In this document: in pieces, positions 37,188 to 46,514 of the stretch
Layout of the letters: the number at the start of each line of letters is the position of its first letter
Position numbering within the stretch: position 1 is the first letter of the stretch
NCBI GenBank assembly: GCA_030429565.1
Contig: JAUIFE010000002.1
Location: 310,001 to 374,000, forward strand
Reading direction: 5' to 3'
Length of the DNA stretch: 64,000 nucleotides
Source: Holophagae bacterium
Lineage (GTDB): Bacteria > Acidobacteriota > Holophagae > Acanthopleuribacterales > Acanthopleuribacteraceae
Position numbers and translations under genes: made by a program
The notes under the pieces: model-generated
Told to the model about the DNA's origin: nothing
Seen by the model: only the letters and a program-made list of their open reading frames with translations
Database searches by the model: none

Positions 37188-38234
37188 ATGAATCATCACC
37201 GCAAACAGATAAGGGCCGCCCTCTTTGGCGCGACCGGTTACAGCGGCTTCGAGTTGATGCAACTCATCGACAAGCACCCTGGCATTGAGATTACCCACGC
37301 GACGAGCCGCCAAGCGGCGGGTTTGACACTGAACGAGGTTTATCCAACGCTGTCGCGACGACGATTGTGCGCACCGGACGCGGTGCCGCTGGACCAAATC
37401 GAGCTGGCTTTTTTGTGTCTGCCGCATGGCGGCGGCCCGGGTTGTTCCATGGAAGAAGCGGCGCGCTTACGCGCGGCGGGTGTTGCCGTTGTTGACCTTA
37501 GCGGCGATTATCGGCTTCGGGATCTCGGCGAATACTTGCGTTGGTACGGATCCGAGCACCGCTATCCCGAACTGGCGGCGGCGGCGGTATACGGCCTCAG
37601 TGAATGGCGGCGCGAGGCGGTTGCCGAAGCCAAAATGGTTGCCAATCCCGGCTGCTATCCCACCTGTACGGCGTTGTCGTTGTGGCCTTTGTGCGGCGAA
37701 AACCTGCTCCGTTCGGCACCTCTTGTGATTAACGCCATGAGCGGTGTTAGCGGTGCTGGACGTTCGGCCAAAGTGGCCAACCTATTTGCGGAAGTTAACG
37801 AAAGCGCCAAAGCTTATAACCCCGGCCAAAAACACCGCCACCTACCCGAAATCCGTCAGACGTTGCATGCCATGGCGGGTGGTTCTTTGCCGGGTGAGGT
37901 GGTGTTTACACCGCATCTGATTCCCGTTAATCGCGGCATTTTAACCACCACTTATGCCGGTTTAAAACAGGGCGTGACCTTGCAACAGTGTCGCACCTTG
38001 TACCGCGAGTGGTATGCCGATGCCGCCTTTGTTCACGTTTTGGACGAAGGTGAGCAGGTTTGCCTGCGTCATGCCGTCGGCACCAACCAGGTCGTCATTT
38101 CTCTGCATCAAGCCGACGAACACGGCGTAATGGTGTGCGCGGCGATGGACAACTTAATCAAAGGCGCGGCGGGCCAGGCGCTCCAAAACGCCAACTTGAT
38201 GTTTGGCTTTGAGGAAACCGAGGGGTTGTTATGA
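37188..38234 (+). CDS. argC: N-acetyl-gamma-glutamyl-phosphate reductase
   Basis: A 348-residue enzyme for the third step of arginine synthesis: NADPH-dependent reduction of N-acetylglutamyl phosphate to the semialdehyde. The nucleotide fold begins ALFGATGYSGFELMQL, the catalytic Cys is C156 (VANPGCYPTCT) and the HRHLPEI His region is present. AAAGGA about six bases before the ATG is a good ribosome site; the longer frame upstream is not coding-like. It is the first gene of a cluster with argB (4-base overlap), a short acetyltransferase and argJ. Confidence 0.96.
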   Translation: MNHHRKQIRAALFGATGYSGFELMQLIDKHPGIEITHATSRQAAGLTLNEVYPTLSRRRLCAPDAVPLDQIELAFLCLPHGGGPGCSMEEAARLRAAGVAVVDLSGDYRLRDLGEYLRWYGSEHRYPELAAAAVYGLSEWRREAVAEAKMVANPGCYPTCTALSLWPLCGENLLRSAPLVINAMSGVSGAGRSAKVANLFAEVNESAKAYNPGQKHRHLPEIRQTLHAMAGGSLPGEVVFTPHLIPVNRGILTTTYAGLKQGVTLQQCRTLYREWYADAAFVHVLDEGEQVCLRHAVGTNQVVISLHQADEHGVMVCAAMDNLIKGAAGQALQNANLMFGFEETEGLL

Positions 38235-38974
38235 GTATTGATGTTTTTAAGCTGGGTGGCGGTGAGTCCGACAGCCAAACCTTTTTACAGCAAATGGCGC
38301 AGAGCTTAAACAATCATCCACGGCCTTACGTGATCATTCACGGCGGCGGTCGCGAGGTGGCCGAACTGCAGCAGCGACTGGGCATTAAACCGCGCTACGT
38401 GGCGGGCCTGCGCGTCACCGACGCGGCGACCTTGAAATTGGTGGAAATGGTTTTGGTCGGCGAGGTGAACAAACGCATCGTGCGGACCTTCGTGCAAGGT
38501 GGTCTCAATGCTTTGGGTTTGAGCGGTGCCGACATGGGTTTGTTGCGTGCGCGCAAGATGACGCGTGTGGACGGTGAACCGGTCGACTTGGGTTTTGTCG
38601 GTGAAATCTCCTCGGTTAATCACGTCTTCCTGCGCGGTTTAACCGAGCAAGGTCTGGTGCCGGTGATTGCACCGGTTGCTTTTGGCGAAGACGGTGCGGC
38701 CTATAACGTGAATGCCGATTCGGTTGCGCTGGCAGTGGCCAAGGCACTAAACGCACGAAGTTTAACCTTTGTGACCGACGTGCCCGGTGTGCGTGACGAA
38801 TCGGGGCGTTGGCTCGAGCAAATCAGCGCACCCGCCGCCCAGCAGGCGATCGACGCGGGTGTGATTCGCGACGGCATGATTCCCAAAATCCAAGCGGCGA
38901 CAGGCGGCGTGCAGGCGGGCATTGCTCGGGTGCAAATCGGCGGTATCGAACGCGCGACCGTGGTTTGTGGTTAG
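38231..38974 (+). CDS. argB: Acetylglutamate kinase
   Basis: A 247-residue amino-acid kinase that phosphorylates N-acetylglutamate, step two of arginine synthesis. It has the phosphate loop KLGGGE near the start, then VIIHGGGREV, the substrate segment RYVAGLRVTDAATL, and the Mg/ATP region FVTDVPGVRD. The ATG overlaps the argC stop by four bases, so the two are coupled. The protein is at the short end of the family and lacks the N-terminal helix linked to arginine feedback in hexameric forms, so feedback inhibition by that route is unlikely. Confidence 0.95.
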   Translation: MSIDVFKLGGGESDSQTFLQQMAQSLNNHPRPYVIIHGGGREVAELQQRLGIKPRYVAGLRVTDAATLKLVEMVLVGEVNKRIVRTFVQGGLNALGLSGADMGLLRARKMTRVDGEPVDLGFVGEISSVNHVFLRGLTEQGLVPVIAPVAFGEDGAAYNVNADSVALAVAKALNARSLTFVTDVPGVRDESGRWLEQISAPAAQQAIDAGVIRDGMIPKIQAATGGVQAGIARVQIGGIERATVVCG

Positions 38975-38983
38975 GAGGCGATG

Positions 38984-39514
38984 ATGGCGGCTATGGCGGC
39001 GGTGCTCGAACGTACCGAAAAAGTAACTATCCGGCGCGCATCAGACGCTGATCGTGATGCGATTTTCGACTTAATCCATACCTTTGCCCGTGCGGGTGAA
39101 ATGTTGCCGGTCCCATTGGACGGCATCAGTATCGAACGATTTTGGGTGGCGGCGGTTGACGGCGCGGTTGTCGGCTGCGGCGCCCTGTGGTTTTGGGAAG
39201 ACGGCACGGTTGAAATTCGGTCGTTGGCAGTCGCAGCCCACCTGGCCGGTCGCGGTATCGGCAAAATGTTGGTGCGGCAGTTGGCACTCGAGAGCCAGGC
39301 GGCGCTGCCAAAAGGGGTGATGCCGCAATTATTCGCCCTCACCCTCAAACCGACCTTCTTTATTAAGGTGGGTTTTGACGTGGTGCCGCGCGGGCGTTTC
39401 ACCGCCAAAGAACGCGGCGATTGTGCGACCTGTCCCTTTCACGCCCATTGCCGCGAGATTGCCGTCCTGTGGAACGGTCACGATCCCGCGACGTTGACGG
39501 TTCGCGATTTCTAA
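38984..39514 (+). CDS. GNAT N-acetyltransferase, short ArgA-like
   Basis: A 176-residue GNAT acetyltransferase of the short N-acetylglutamate-synthase type. Key segments are EIRSLAVAAHLAGRGIGKML (the acetyl-CoA loop), FALTLKPTFFIKVGF and a C-terminal cysteine cluster (DCATCPFHAHCRE). ArgA-like proteins prime the pathway with acetyl groups that ArgJ then recycles. AGGAGG lies five bases before the ATG at 38984; ATGs at 38981 and 38993 are alternatives. It follows argB by nine bases and precedes argJ by 37. Confidence 0.9.
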   Translation: MAAMAAVLERTEKVTIRRASDADRDAIFDLIHTFARAGEMLPVPLDGISIERFWVAAVDGAVVGCGALWFWEDGTVEIRSLAVAAHLAGRGIGKMLVRQLALESQAALPKGVMPQLFALTLKPTFFIKVGFDVVPRGRFTAKERGDCATCPFHAHCREIAVLWNGHDPATLTVRDF

Positions 39515-39551
39515 AACCCGGCGTTCGCGCTGAACCAAAAAGAGGTCACTG

Positions 39552-40772
39552 ATGACAATTGGAAATCCTGCAGCACTTCACGAGGTCGCGCTTTTTTGCG
39601 ACGGTCGCGCTATCCCCTACTTGCCAATGGGTTTTCAGGCGAGTGGTGTGGTGGCCGGCATTAAGAAAAACGGCGCGCGCGATGTCGCCTTATTTGTTTC
39701 CGAACAGGATTGTGCGTTGGCGGCGGTTTACACGACCAACCGCGTGCAAGCGGCGCCCATTCGCGTTTCGAAACGCCATCACCAAGCGGCTCCGGCCGGC
39801 ACGCGCGCGGTGGTGCTCAACAGCGGTAACGCCAACGCCGTGACCGGTGCCTTCGGCGAAGCGGTGGCGGTCGAGATGGCACGTCAAACCGCCGCTCACG
39901 TGGGTTGCCGGGCTGAGCAGGTGGTGGTGATGTCGACGGGTGTTATTGGGGTTCAGTTGCCGCGCCAAAAAGTTTTGGCTGGGATTACCCAAGCCGCCAA
40001 AACTTTGTCGGCCGGCGGCGGCGGTGATGCGGCCGAGGCGATGCGAACCACCGACACCTGTATCAAGTTCCATGCGGTCAAAGGCGAGGGTTACCACTTG
40101 ACCGGTTATGCCAAAGGCAGCGGCATGATTCATCCCAACATGGCAACGATGTTGGCGGTAGTGGCGACCGACGCGGTTGTGCCCCATGAGGTGTTACAGG
40201 CTTGTTTGCAGAGGGTTAACCAAAAAACCTTCAATTGCATTAGTGTCGACGGCGACATGAGCACCAATGACACGGTGGCGGTGTTGGCTAACGGTGCGAG
40301 TGGGGTTTCCCCGGACCCAGCGGTGTTTGAAGCGCAGTTAACCGAAGTTTTATCCGCGTTGGCACAACAGATTGTCGCCGACGGCGAGGGCGCCACCAAA
40401 ATGGTGACGCTTGATGTCGTTGGTGCTGAGGATGATGTGGCCGCGCAAACGATTGGCAAAGCGATTGCCACCTCTTTGTTGTTCAAAACCGCGATTCACG
40501 GTGAAGACGCCAACTGGGGGCGTGTGTTGGCGGCTTTGGGTGCGGCCGGTGTGGCCTTTGATCCCGACCGCGTCGATTTGTGGTTTGGCAACCAACAAAC
40601 GTTGGAAAATGGGCGACCGCTTCCGTTTTGCGAGCGCGAGGCCAAACGCGATCTGGCTCAGCACGATATTTCGGTGCGGCTTGATTTGCATCAAGGTGCG
40701 GGCCAAGCACGCATTTGGACCACAGACCTCAGCGCGGAGTACGTTGCCATCAATGGTTCGTACCGGAGCTGA
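39552..40772 (+). CDS. argJ: Bifunctional ornithine/glutamate acetyltransferase
   Basis: A 406-residue enzyme that moves the acetyl group from N-acetylornithine to glutamate and, in the bifunctional form, can also use acetyl-CoA. It matures by self-cleavage: the nucleophile is T199 in KGSGMIHPNMATML, giving alpha and beta chains. Other family segments are VLNSGNANAVTGAFGE, MSTGVIGVQLP and GEGATKMVTLDVVG. The ATG follows a GAGG. Having both ArgJ and the ArgA-like GNAT in one cluster suggests a cyclic pathway with a primer enzyme. argD, argF and argG are not in the window. Confidence 0.96.
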   Translation: MTIGNPAALHEVALFCDGRAIPYLPMGFQASGVVAGIKKNGARDVALFVSEQDCALAAVYTTNRVQAAPIRVSKRHHQAAPAGTRAVVLNSGNANAVTGAFGEAVAVEMARQTAAHVGCRAEQVVVMSTGVIGVQLPRQKVLAGITQAAKTLSAGGGGDAAEAMRTTDTCIKFHAVKGEGYHLTGYAKGSGMIHPNMATMLAVVATDAVVPHEVLQACLQRVNQKTFNCISVDGDMSTNDTVAVLANGASGVSPDPAVFEAQLTEVLSALAQQIVADGEGATKMVTLDVVGAEDDVAAQTIGKAIATSLLFKTAIHGEDANWGRVLAALGAAGVAFDPDRVDLWFGNQQTLENGRPLPFCEREAKRDLAQHDISVRLDLHQGAGQARIWTTDLSAEYVAINGSYRS

Positions 40773-41279
40773 ACCTTGGCCGGTGCGGCGATCGAGACCG
40801 TTCCGGAATGAACCGTATCGGAAGTATGTTCACATTCGAAAAAAAGATTTTTCTTTGGATCGGGTGAATAGTATGGCTGTCTTGTTTTGTAGGTCGGCTT
40901 TTGTGTATTGTGTGGTTTAGAAAAACGAGAGAAATGTCGGAATTTTGGGGGTTTTTGTATTTTCGAGACCTTGGGAGATGGTGTGTATTTATCTGGTTGA
41001 AATGATCTTGCGCCTGCTTTCGTTCTGTCTGTTCTGCCCTCCCGCATAATCTGATGATTGCCAGGATATGTTCCACCGATTAATTAAGTTTCTCTTGCTA
41101 GCGCCCGATAGTTGGAGAAATCATCATTGGTGACGACGGCTTCTCTTTGGGTGCCTCTTGCGGCATGTGGCACAGCTTGTCCATGGACGATTTTTTCTGT
41201 GAACAATGAACAGGCCACCATACTGCGCTAGTTTTCTGAACTGGGGAAATCGCCGAACGCCTTTGTTAGGGGGGTTAGG
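40773..41279. other. Gene-poor region
   Basis: About 500 bases between argJ and the TonB receptor gene. I find no gene, only AT-richer stretches with runs of A and T (about 40830-40990). The last 15 bases hold G-rich sequence (about 41267-41279) acting as the ribosome site of the receptor's TTG start. Confidence 0.45.
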
Positions 41280-43271
41280 TTGATTTTGAAACGTTTATGG
41301 CTCTTTTGTGTGGTGATGGCGTTTGGTGCGGCGGCGGCGGGTGCGGTCGACGACGATTTGGCCAACATGTCTCTGGCCGAGTTGCTTGATGTGGAGGTGT
41401 CTGTCGCATCCAAGGACAGTGAAAAGTTGTCCGAAGCGCCCTCCTCGGTGACCGTGTTTAGCGCGGTGGAAATCGAGAACATGGGTGTGACGCGTCTCCA
41501 GGATTTACTCAATTTTGTGCCGGGTTTCCAGGCTTGGCGGGATGTGGAACAGGGGACGGCTCATCGTATCGGTGCGCGCGGTCGTGCCACCGCCATTTCG
41601 GAATCTGTGTTGGTGTTGTTGGACGGGAAACGATTGAACGACCTGTATTCGGGCGGCGTTTCCATTCTCAACCGCGCCATCCCTTTGGCTCAGGTCCAGC
41701 AAATTGAAATTATCCGTGGACCGGGTTCGGCTTTATACGGTTCAAACGCCTTCACTGGTGTCATTAACATGGTGACCAAACGCGGCGCCAACGACGTATC
41801 GCTTGCCTTTGGCAGCATGGAACATGCGTCTTTGTCAGGCAACTTCCACGGCACCTTTGGCGCGATTGAGGCCGATGCCTTTGTGCACCTTTTTAGCGAG
41901 GACGGTGACGATTTCGACCAAGTTGCCGATATCTTCGGTCGCGGTGGGGCGACCCAGGATCCGATCAGCGGTTTTGATTTTCAAACCAATCTCAGCTACA
42001 AGGGTTACGTTTTTAGTGCGCGGCAAATGACGCGGCGTTTGGAAGATTTCTTGGTGTTTGGGGCTTTGGCCGACAACCTTAATCGGGAGAAAACCAACCA
42101 GCGCAACTTCTTGCTGGAGAAAGCCTTTGATTTAGGGCGCGACATGTCGCTCAACGTTTCGGCCGGGTATGAGCAAAACTTGTGGGAAACACAGGCATTG
42201 CTGATTCCTCGCGATTTGGAAATTGCGCCGGGGTTTGCCCTGAGCGAGCATTTTGTCGGCGGCCCACGCTTGCGGTCACACCAAGCGGGTCTGTTCCTTG
42301 ATTTCAAAGCGGGTTTGGGTGAGAAACACCTGTTGATTGCGGGCGCTTCATTTGAGCGCGCCGCTTTAAACGAAGCCGCCAATGTGATGTCACACCAGCC
42401 GATCACCCTTGAATATCAGGGTGATCAGGTGGCCTTTGACGGCGATTTGAGTTTCAACCTCGAGGAGACCCGCAACATCGTCGGCGTCTATTTACAGGAC
42501 AAAATCCGCGTGAACCAGCGGATGAGCTTGACCTTGGGATTCCGCTTTGACGATTACAATGATTTCGGTAATTCCTTTAACCCACGTGGTGCCTTGGTTT
42601 ACCAGCTTGGCAAAAGCAGCCACGTCAAACTGATGCACGGCACTGCATTCCGTGCGCCGAATTTCCTCGAACTTTACGATCGCAATAATCCGGTCGATTT
42701 CGGCAACCCCAATCTCGATGCTGAAACGGTGAGTACCACCGAATTGGCTTTGGGCCATACGGGATCCTCTTTTTCCGTGACCGGAACCTTGTTTCGCAGC
42801 GTGATCAACGACATCATTCAACTCGGCGATCCAGTTGAGGATCCCAACAACCCGTTGGGAGCGCCCTCCTTCTTTAACGGCGGCGAGCAGGAAAGCGAGG
42901 GCTTGGAGTTGGAAGGTCGCGCCGTATTGGGACGCGGTTGGATGCTGGCGGGGACCTGGACTTCCTTGTTCGATACGGACGATGCCGCCTTTCCCGAAGA
43001 TTTCGGGTCGCTGGTGGTGAACTGGTCGGACAAAACCACCAACCTCAATCTGAACGCCATGTACCGCGATAGAAACGCCGGCTTACCGGATCAAAACGCC
43101 TACTGGGTGGTCAATTTGGCCGCGCGGGTGCAGGTCGCTGAGAACCTGAGTGTGCGTGCGGCGGTCGCCAACCTCAATGATGAACGCTACCGCACCTACT
43201 CGGCGGCCTTTCCGGATGGGGTTCCCAATCGCGGCCGGACTTGGACGGTCGGTCTGCGCTGGGTGCGCTAA
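41280..43271 (+). CDS. TonB-dependent outer-membrane receptor
   Basis: A 663-residue outer-membrane receptor that uses TonB energy to import a ligand. A signal peptide (about residues 1-24) is followed by a TonB-box-like stretch and the plug (SVTVFSAVEIENMGVTRLQD, then VLVLLDGKRLND, IEIIRGPGSALYGSNAFTGV). The 22-strand barrel follows (for example RMSLTLGFRFDDYNDFG, KLMHGTAFRAPNFLEL, an IxVGLRWVR end). Length is typical of siderophore, vitamin B12 or carbohydrate receptors, and no ligand can be named. No ABC importer is next to it. The start is TTG. An imperfect hairpin follows the stop codon. Confidence 0.93.
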   Translation: MILKRLWLFCVVMAFGAAAAGAVDDDLANMSLAELLDVEVSVASKDSEKLSEAPSSVTVFSAVEIENMGVTRLQDLLNFVPGFQAWRDVEQGTAHRIGARGRATAISESVLVLLDGKRLNDLYSGGVSILNRAIPLAQVQQIEIIRGPGSALYGSNAFTGVINMVTKRGANDVSLAFGSMEHASLSGNFHGTFGAIEADAFVHLFSEDGDDFDQVADIFGRGGATQDPISGFDFQTNLSYKGYVFSARQMTRRLEDFLVFGALADNLNREKTNQRNFLLEKAFDLGRDMSLNVSAGYEQNLWETQALLIPRDLEIAPGFALSEHFVGGPRLRSHQAGLFLDFKAGLGEKHLLIAGASFERAALNEAANVMSHQPITLEYQGDQVAFDGDLSFNLEETRNIVGVYLQDKIRVNQRMSLTLGFRFDDYNDFGNSFNPRGALVYQLGKSSHVKLMHGTAFRAPNFLELYDRNNPVDFGNPNLDAETVSTTELALGHTGSSFSVTGTLFRSVINDIIQLGDPVEDPNNPLGAPSFFNGGEQESEGLELEGRAVLGRGWMLAGTWTSLFDTDDAAFPEDFGSLVVNWSDKTTNLNLNAMYRDRNAGLPDQNAYWVVNLAARVQVAENLSVRAAVANLNDERYRTYSAAFPDGVPNRGRTWTVGLRWVR

Positions 43272-43287
43272 CTTGTTTTTTTTCAAA

Positions 43288-43331
43288 GGGCGGCGCCGGT
43301 GGCCTAAATGGCTGTCGGCGCCGTCGGCCCT
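43288..43331 (+). terminator. Long imperfect hairpin after the receptor gene
   Basis: CGGCGCCG at 43291-43298 pairs with the same palindromic octamer at 43316-43323, with inner GGCC/GGCT pairing and outer AGGGC/GCCCT-type pairing. No T-tract follows. It could end the receptor transcript. Confidence 0.4.
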
Positions 43332-43560
43332 CCGCTTAAATCGCAGCCGGCTCCGTTGAACTTTGAGCCTTCGTTAAGGTGGCGATTGACGACCAAGTGA
43401 GCTATTCTTGCGGGGTCTGGTTTTTTCGCGAATCACTGATCTCGCTATGTCGGGCCTTCTCATCGGCGCTGCTGCTTGTTGCCTTTCTATATGTGTCCCT
43501 CGCTTGCCCTCCCCCGACATCACGCCCGACAGAACGTTCACACGGCCGGGGTGCCTACTT

Positions 43561-44529
43561 ATGAATATTTTGGTGACTGGGGTTGCCGGTTTCATCGGAT
43601 TCCATATGACCGAGAAACTGCTGCAGGAGGGACACACCGTCTTGGGCGTTGATAACCTCAACGATTACTACCCAACGGTGCTAAAAAATGCGCGTTTACA
43701 GCGCTTGCAACGCTACGAAAACGGTGCCTTTGAGAAGCTGGACATCGTTGACGGCCAGGCTTTGGCCGCCGTCTTCCAGCGCTTTCGGCCTGACCTGGTG
43801 TTACACCTGGCGGCCCAAGTAGGCGTGCGTTATTCCATTGAGAATCCAGATGTTTACGCCCAGTCAAATTTAGTTGGTTTCCTCAACCTGCTCGAGTGTT
43901 GCCGCGTCATGAAACCCAAGCGTTTTGTTTACGCTTCCTCAAGCAGCGTCTACGGCGGTAACACCCAACTGCCTTACAGTGAAAAGCAGTCGGTTGATCA
44001 CCCCGTTTCGCTTTACGCGGCGACGAAAAAAGCCAATGAACTGATGGCGCACAGTTACACCCACTTGTACGGCTTACCGACCGTAGGCCTGCGTTTCTTT
44101 ACGGTGTACGGTCCGTGGGGCCGACCCGACATGGCGATTTGGCGTTTTGCCCAGGCGATCCTGCAAAACCAACCGATCCAGATATTTAATCACGGTGATA
44201 TGGCGCGTGACTTTACTTACATTGACGATATTGTCGCCGGTGTTCATGCGGCCCTGTTTCGTGAAGGGCTCGACCCTTACGAAGTTTTCAATCTGGGCAA
44301 CCACAAGCAAGAGAATTTAATGGATTTGGTCGGCTGTATCGAAAAAGCGATGGGCCGTGAAGCGGAAAAAGTGTTGCTGCCGATGCAGGCCGGCGACATG
44401 CAGGCGACTTATGCCGATATCAGCCATGCCCGGCAAAAACTTGGCTTTGAACCGCAGACTGATCTGGCCGCAGGCATTCGCCGTTTTGTTTCGTGGCTGC
44501 TTGCCAATCCCCAGTTTCACGGCCTGTAA
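43561..44529 (+). CDS. NAD-dependent epimerase, UDP-glucuronate 4-epimerase-like
   Basis: A 322-residue short-chain-type sugar epimerase. The Rossmann motif is GVAGFIG (near residue 7), the catalytic triad region has SSSSVYG and YAATK (YxxxK), and the C-terminal part fits nucleotide-sugar binding (RDFTYIDDIVAGV, GNHKQENLMDLV). Sequence flavour is that of UDP-glucuronate 4-epimerases (NLNDYYPTVLKNARL, AQVGVRYS, FFTVYGPWGRPD), which feed capsule or LPS synthesis. The frame is open upstream of 43561, but that part is not coding-like. The ribosome site is weak. It stands alone between the TonB receptor and the Rrf2 gene. Confidence 0.9.
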   Translation: MNILVTGVAGFIGFHMTEKLLQEGHTVLGVDNLNDYYPTVLKNARLQRLQRYENGAFEKLDIVDGQALAAVFQRFRPDLVLHLAAQVGVRYSIENPDVYAQSNLVGFLNLLECCRVMKPKRFVYASSSSVYGGNTQLPYSEKQSVDHPVSLYAATKKANELMAHSYTHLYGLPTVGLRFFTVYGPWGRPDMAIWRFAQAILQNQPIQIFNHGDMARDFTYIDDIVAGVHAALFREGLDPYEVFNLGNHKQENLMDLVGCIEKAMGREAEKVLLPMQAGDMQATYADISHARQKLGFEPQTDLAAGIRRFVSWLLANPQFHGL

Positions 44530-44783
44530 GCAGGAAACCTACGGCGTTGTGAATGCTGCTTTCAGGCATTATTCGGCTTTGTCGGCCGGCCCTTGTCGTT
44601 GAAAGGATGTTGTGAAGGAAAATCGTTGTTTTGGCGCATTGGATTGGCAATCAAGGCGACCGCCGTCCACGCCTTTTACGATTGAAACAGTTGATCTTTC
44701 GCCGATTCCGGCAGCGGCGCCGTTGCCGTTGATTTAGCATCCGTGATCGTGGGTTTAACCAAGCCGGTGCACACTTTTCCTAC
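44530..44783. other. Intergenic region
   Basis: Together with the promoter zone at 44784-44854 this forms a 325-base gap. I see no gene in it. Confidence 0.45.
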
Positions 44784-44813
44784 TTGCGTTGCGCCGACCG
44801 ACGGGCTTATAGT
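44784..44813 (+). promoter_or_regulatory. Sigma70-like promoter of the Rrf2-iscS-iscA genes
   Basis: TTGCGT (44784-44789) and TATAGT (44808-44813) are 18 bases apart, placing transcription start at about 44820-44822. The leader to the Rrf2 ATG is about 33 bases. Confidence 0.5.
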
Positions 44814-44821
44814 TGCTAAAC

Positions 44822-44838
44822 AGGACTTGCTAGGTCCT
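44822..44838 (+). promoter_or_regulatory. Palindrome at the start site, possible Rrf2 operator
   Basis: AGGAC (44822-44826) and GTCCT (44834-44838) are inverted around a seven-base TTGCTAG. A second TTGCTA lies upstream at 44813-44818. Overlap with the predicted start point fits autorepression by the Rrf2 protein. The sequence is not a clear IscR type-1 or type-2 site. Confidence 0.4.
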
Positions 44839-44854
44839 ATTTGCTGGAGGCTTT

Positions 44855-45295
44855 ATGTTGCGCCTGCCCAAATCGGTTGATTACGGTGTTTTGATTTTGC
44901 TGACCTTGTTCGAGGCCGAGCCAGATACTCCACTCAGTGCGCAACAAATTGCCGAGACCTGCGGTTTGCCGCACCAACAGGTTGCCAAACTTTTGAAAAT
45001 ACTTCAGCGACGCGACATTGTTAGTTCGACACGCGGCCCGCGCGGCGGTTACGCGCTTAAAGAAGATGCGGGTAACCTTAACTTGGCACAAATTCACGAA
45101 CTTATTGAAGGACCGCTGACGGTGACGGAATGCATGAATCCCGAGGATTGCCAGTGTCGGGCCTTGTCCTCCTGCCGGCTGCGCCCGTACATGGAAGCTG
45201 TTGACCGCGCCTTGCAACAGGCCTTGGCCGGTATCACGCTTGCCGCGATTAGCGAGTCACGTCCGGTTTTCGCCGGTTGGAGTTTGGCCGTATGA
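44855..45295 (+). CDS. Rrf2 family Fe-S-responsive regulator (IscR-like)
   Basis: A 146-residue winged-helix regulator. The N-terminal part (LPKSVDYGVLILLTLFE, QIAETCGLPHQQVAKLL, GPRGGYALKED) is the Rrf2 DNA-binding fold. Cysteines C93, C99, C101 and C107 form an IscR-like cluster (C-x5-C-x-C-x5-C) likely to bind 2Fe-2S. IscR-type proteins repress iron-sulfur assembly genes when the cluster is full. TGGAGG four bases before the ATG is strong. The stop overlaps the iscS start by four bases. A palindrome at the putative start point suggests autoregulation. Confidence 0.92.
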   Translation: MLRLPKSVDYGVLILLTLFEAEPDTPLSAQQIAETCGLPHQQVAKLLKILQRRDIVSSTRGPRGGYALKEDAGNLNLAQIHELIEGPLTVTECMNPEDCQCRALSSCRLRPYMEAVDRALQQALAGITLAAISESRPVFAGWSLAV

Positions 45296-46479
45296 CGCAA
45301 GCGGTGAAAACGCCGGTTTACTTGGATTACCACGCGACCACGCCGGTTGACCCTCGCGTTTTTGAAGCGATGCAGCGCTATTTTTGCGCTGAGTTCGGTA
45401 ATGCCGCCAGCAGTGAGCACCGTTTTGGCTGGGTGGCTGAGTCGGCGGTAAAACAGGCGCGCCAACGCATCGCCTCGTTAATTGGCGCCCAGCGTGTTGC
45501 CGAAATTATTTTTACCAGCGGTGCGACTGAAAGCAATAACTTGGCGATTTTAGGCGCGATGCGTGCCAACGCCCACAAAGGTGATCACCTGATTTCGGTG
45601 GTAACCGAACACAAAGCCGTATTGGATCCCTGCCATTGGTGGCGGCAACAGGGTGGTCGCGTGACCTTGTTGCCGGTGGCCGAAGACGGCCTGATCGACC
45701 TTGCCGCATTGGAAGCCGCCATTGACGAGCGCACCGTGTTGATTTCGGTGATGGCCGCTAACAACGAAATCGGCGTGCTGCAAGATATCGCGGCGATTGG
45801 GGCTTTGGCCAAACAGCGCGGTGTTTTATTTCACAGCGACGCGGCCCAAGCCGCCGGCAAGATTCCGCTTGATATGGAAGCGATGGGCCTCGACTTGTGC
45901 TCGTTTTCAGCGCATAAGTTTTACGGGCCCAAAGGGGTCGGTGCGCTGTACGTCCGTCGCCGCAACCCGCGCGTCCGATTGGCGCCGTTGCTGTTTGGCG
46001 GCGGTCACGAGCAAGGCCTGCGCTCGGGTACGCTCAACGTGCCGGGCATTGTCGGCATGGCCGAGGCGTTGGCTTTGGCGGTGGCCGAAATGGACGAAGA
46101 AGCAGCGCGCCTCACGGCATTGCGCGAGCGCTTGTGGCGCCACTTAGCCGCCGGTCTTGAGGATCTCACGCTTAACGGACACAAAACCAAGCGTTTGCCA
46201 GGGAACTTGCATGTTTCGGTGGCGGACGTGGAACCGGAAAAACTGCTAACGGCGGTCAAGGATCTGGCGCTTTCCTCGCGCTCTGCCTGCACGTCGGCTT
46301 CTCAAGAGCCCAGCCATGTGATGGCCGCGCTCGGTTTGGATGAACAACGCTTACAGGCGGCGGTTCGCTTCGGTTTAGGTCGCTTCACCAGCGAAGCCGA
46401 AGTCGATTACGCCGCCGCCCGAATGGTTTCGATGGTGGCGCAACTGCGCCGCGAAAACACTGTCGCACAACATTCGTAA
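45292..46479 (+). CDS. iscS: Cysteine desulfurase
   Basis: A 395-residue PLP enzyme that takes sulfur from cysteine for iron-sulfur clusters. The PLP lysine is K209 (SFSAHKFYGPKG) and the persulfide-forming Cys is C333 (SSRSACTSASQ), on a longer active-site loop of the IscS/NifS class. Length is normal. The ATG overlaps the Rrf2 stop by four bases (ATGA), so the two are translationally coupled. The iscA gene follows 35 bases later. No IscU or HscA/HscB gene is present, so the set is reduced. Confidence 0.95.
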   Translation: MTQAVKTPVYLDYHATTPVDPRVFEAMQRYFCAEFGNAASSEHRFGWVAESAVKQARQRIASLIGAQRVAEIIFTSGATESNNLAILGAMRANAHKGDHLISVVTEHKAVLDPCHWWRQQGGRVTLLPVAEDGLIDLAALEAAIDERTVLISVMAANNEIGVLQDIAAIGALAKQRGVLFHSDAAQAAGKIPLDMEAMGLDLCSFSAHKFYGPKGVGALYVRRRNPRVRLAPLLFGGGHEQGLRSGTLNVPGIVGMAEALALAVAEMDEEAARLTALRERLWRHLAAGLEDLTLNGHKTKRLPGNLHVSVADVEPEKLLTAVKDLALSSRSACTSASQEPSHVMAALGLDEQRLQAAVRFGLGRFTSEAEVDYAAARMVSMVAQLRRENTVAQHS

Positions 46480-46514
46480 CACTTAACGATAAAAAGAACG
46501 TCAAGGAGTGAATC

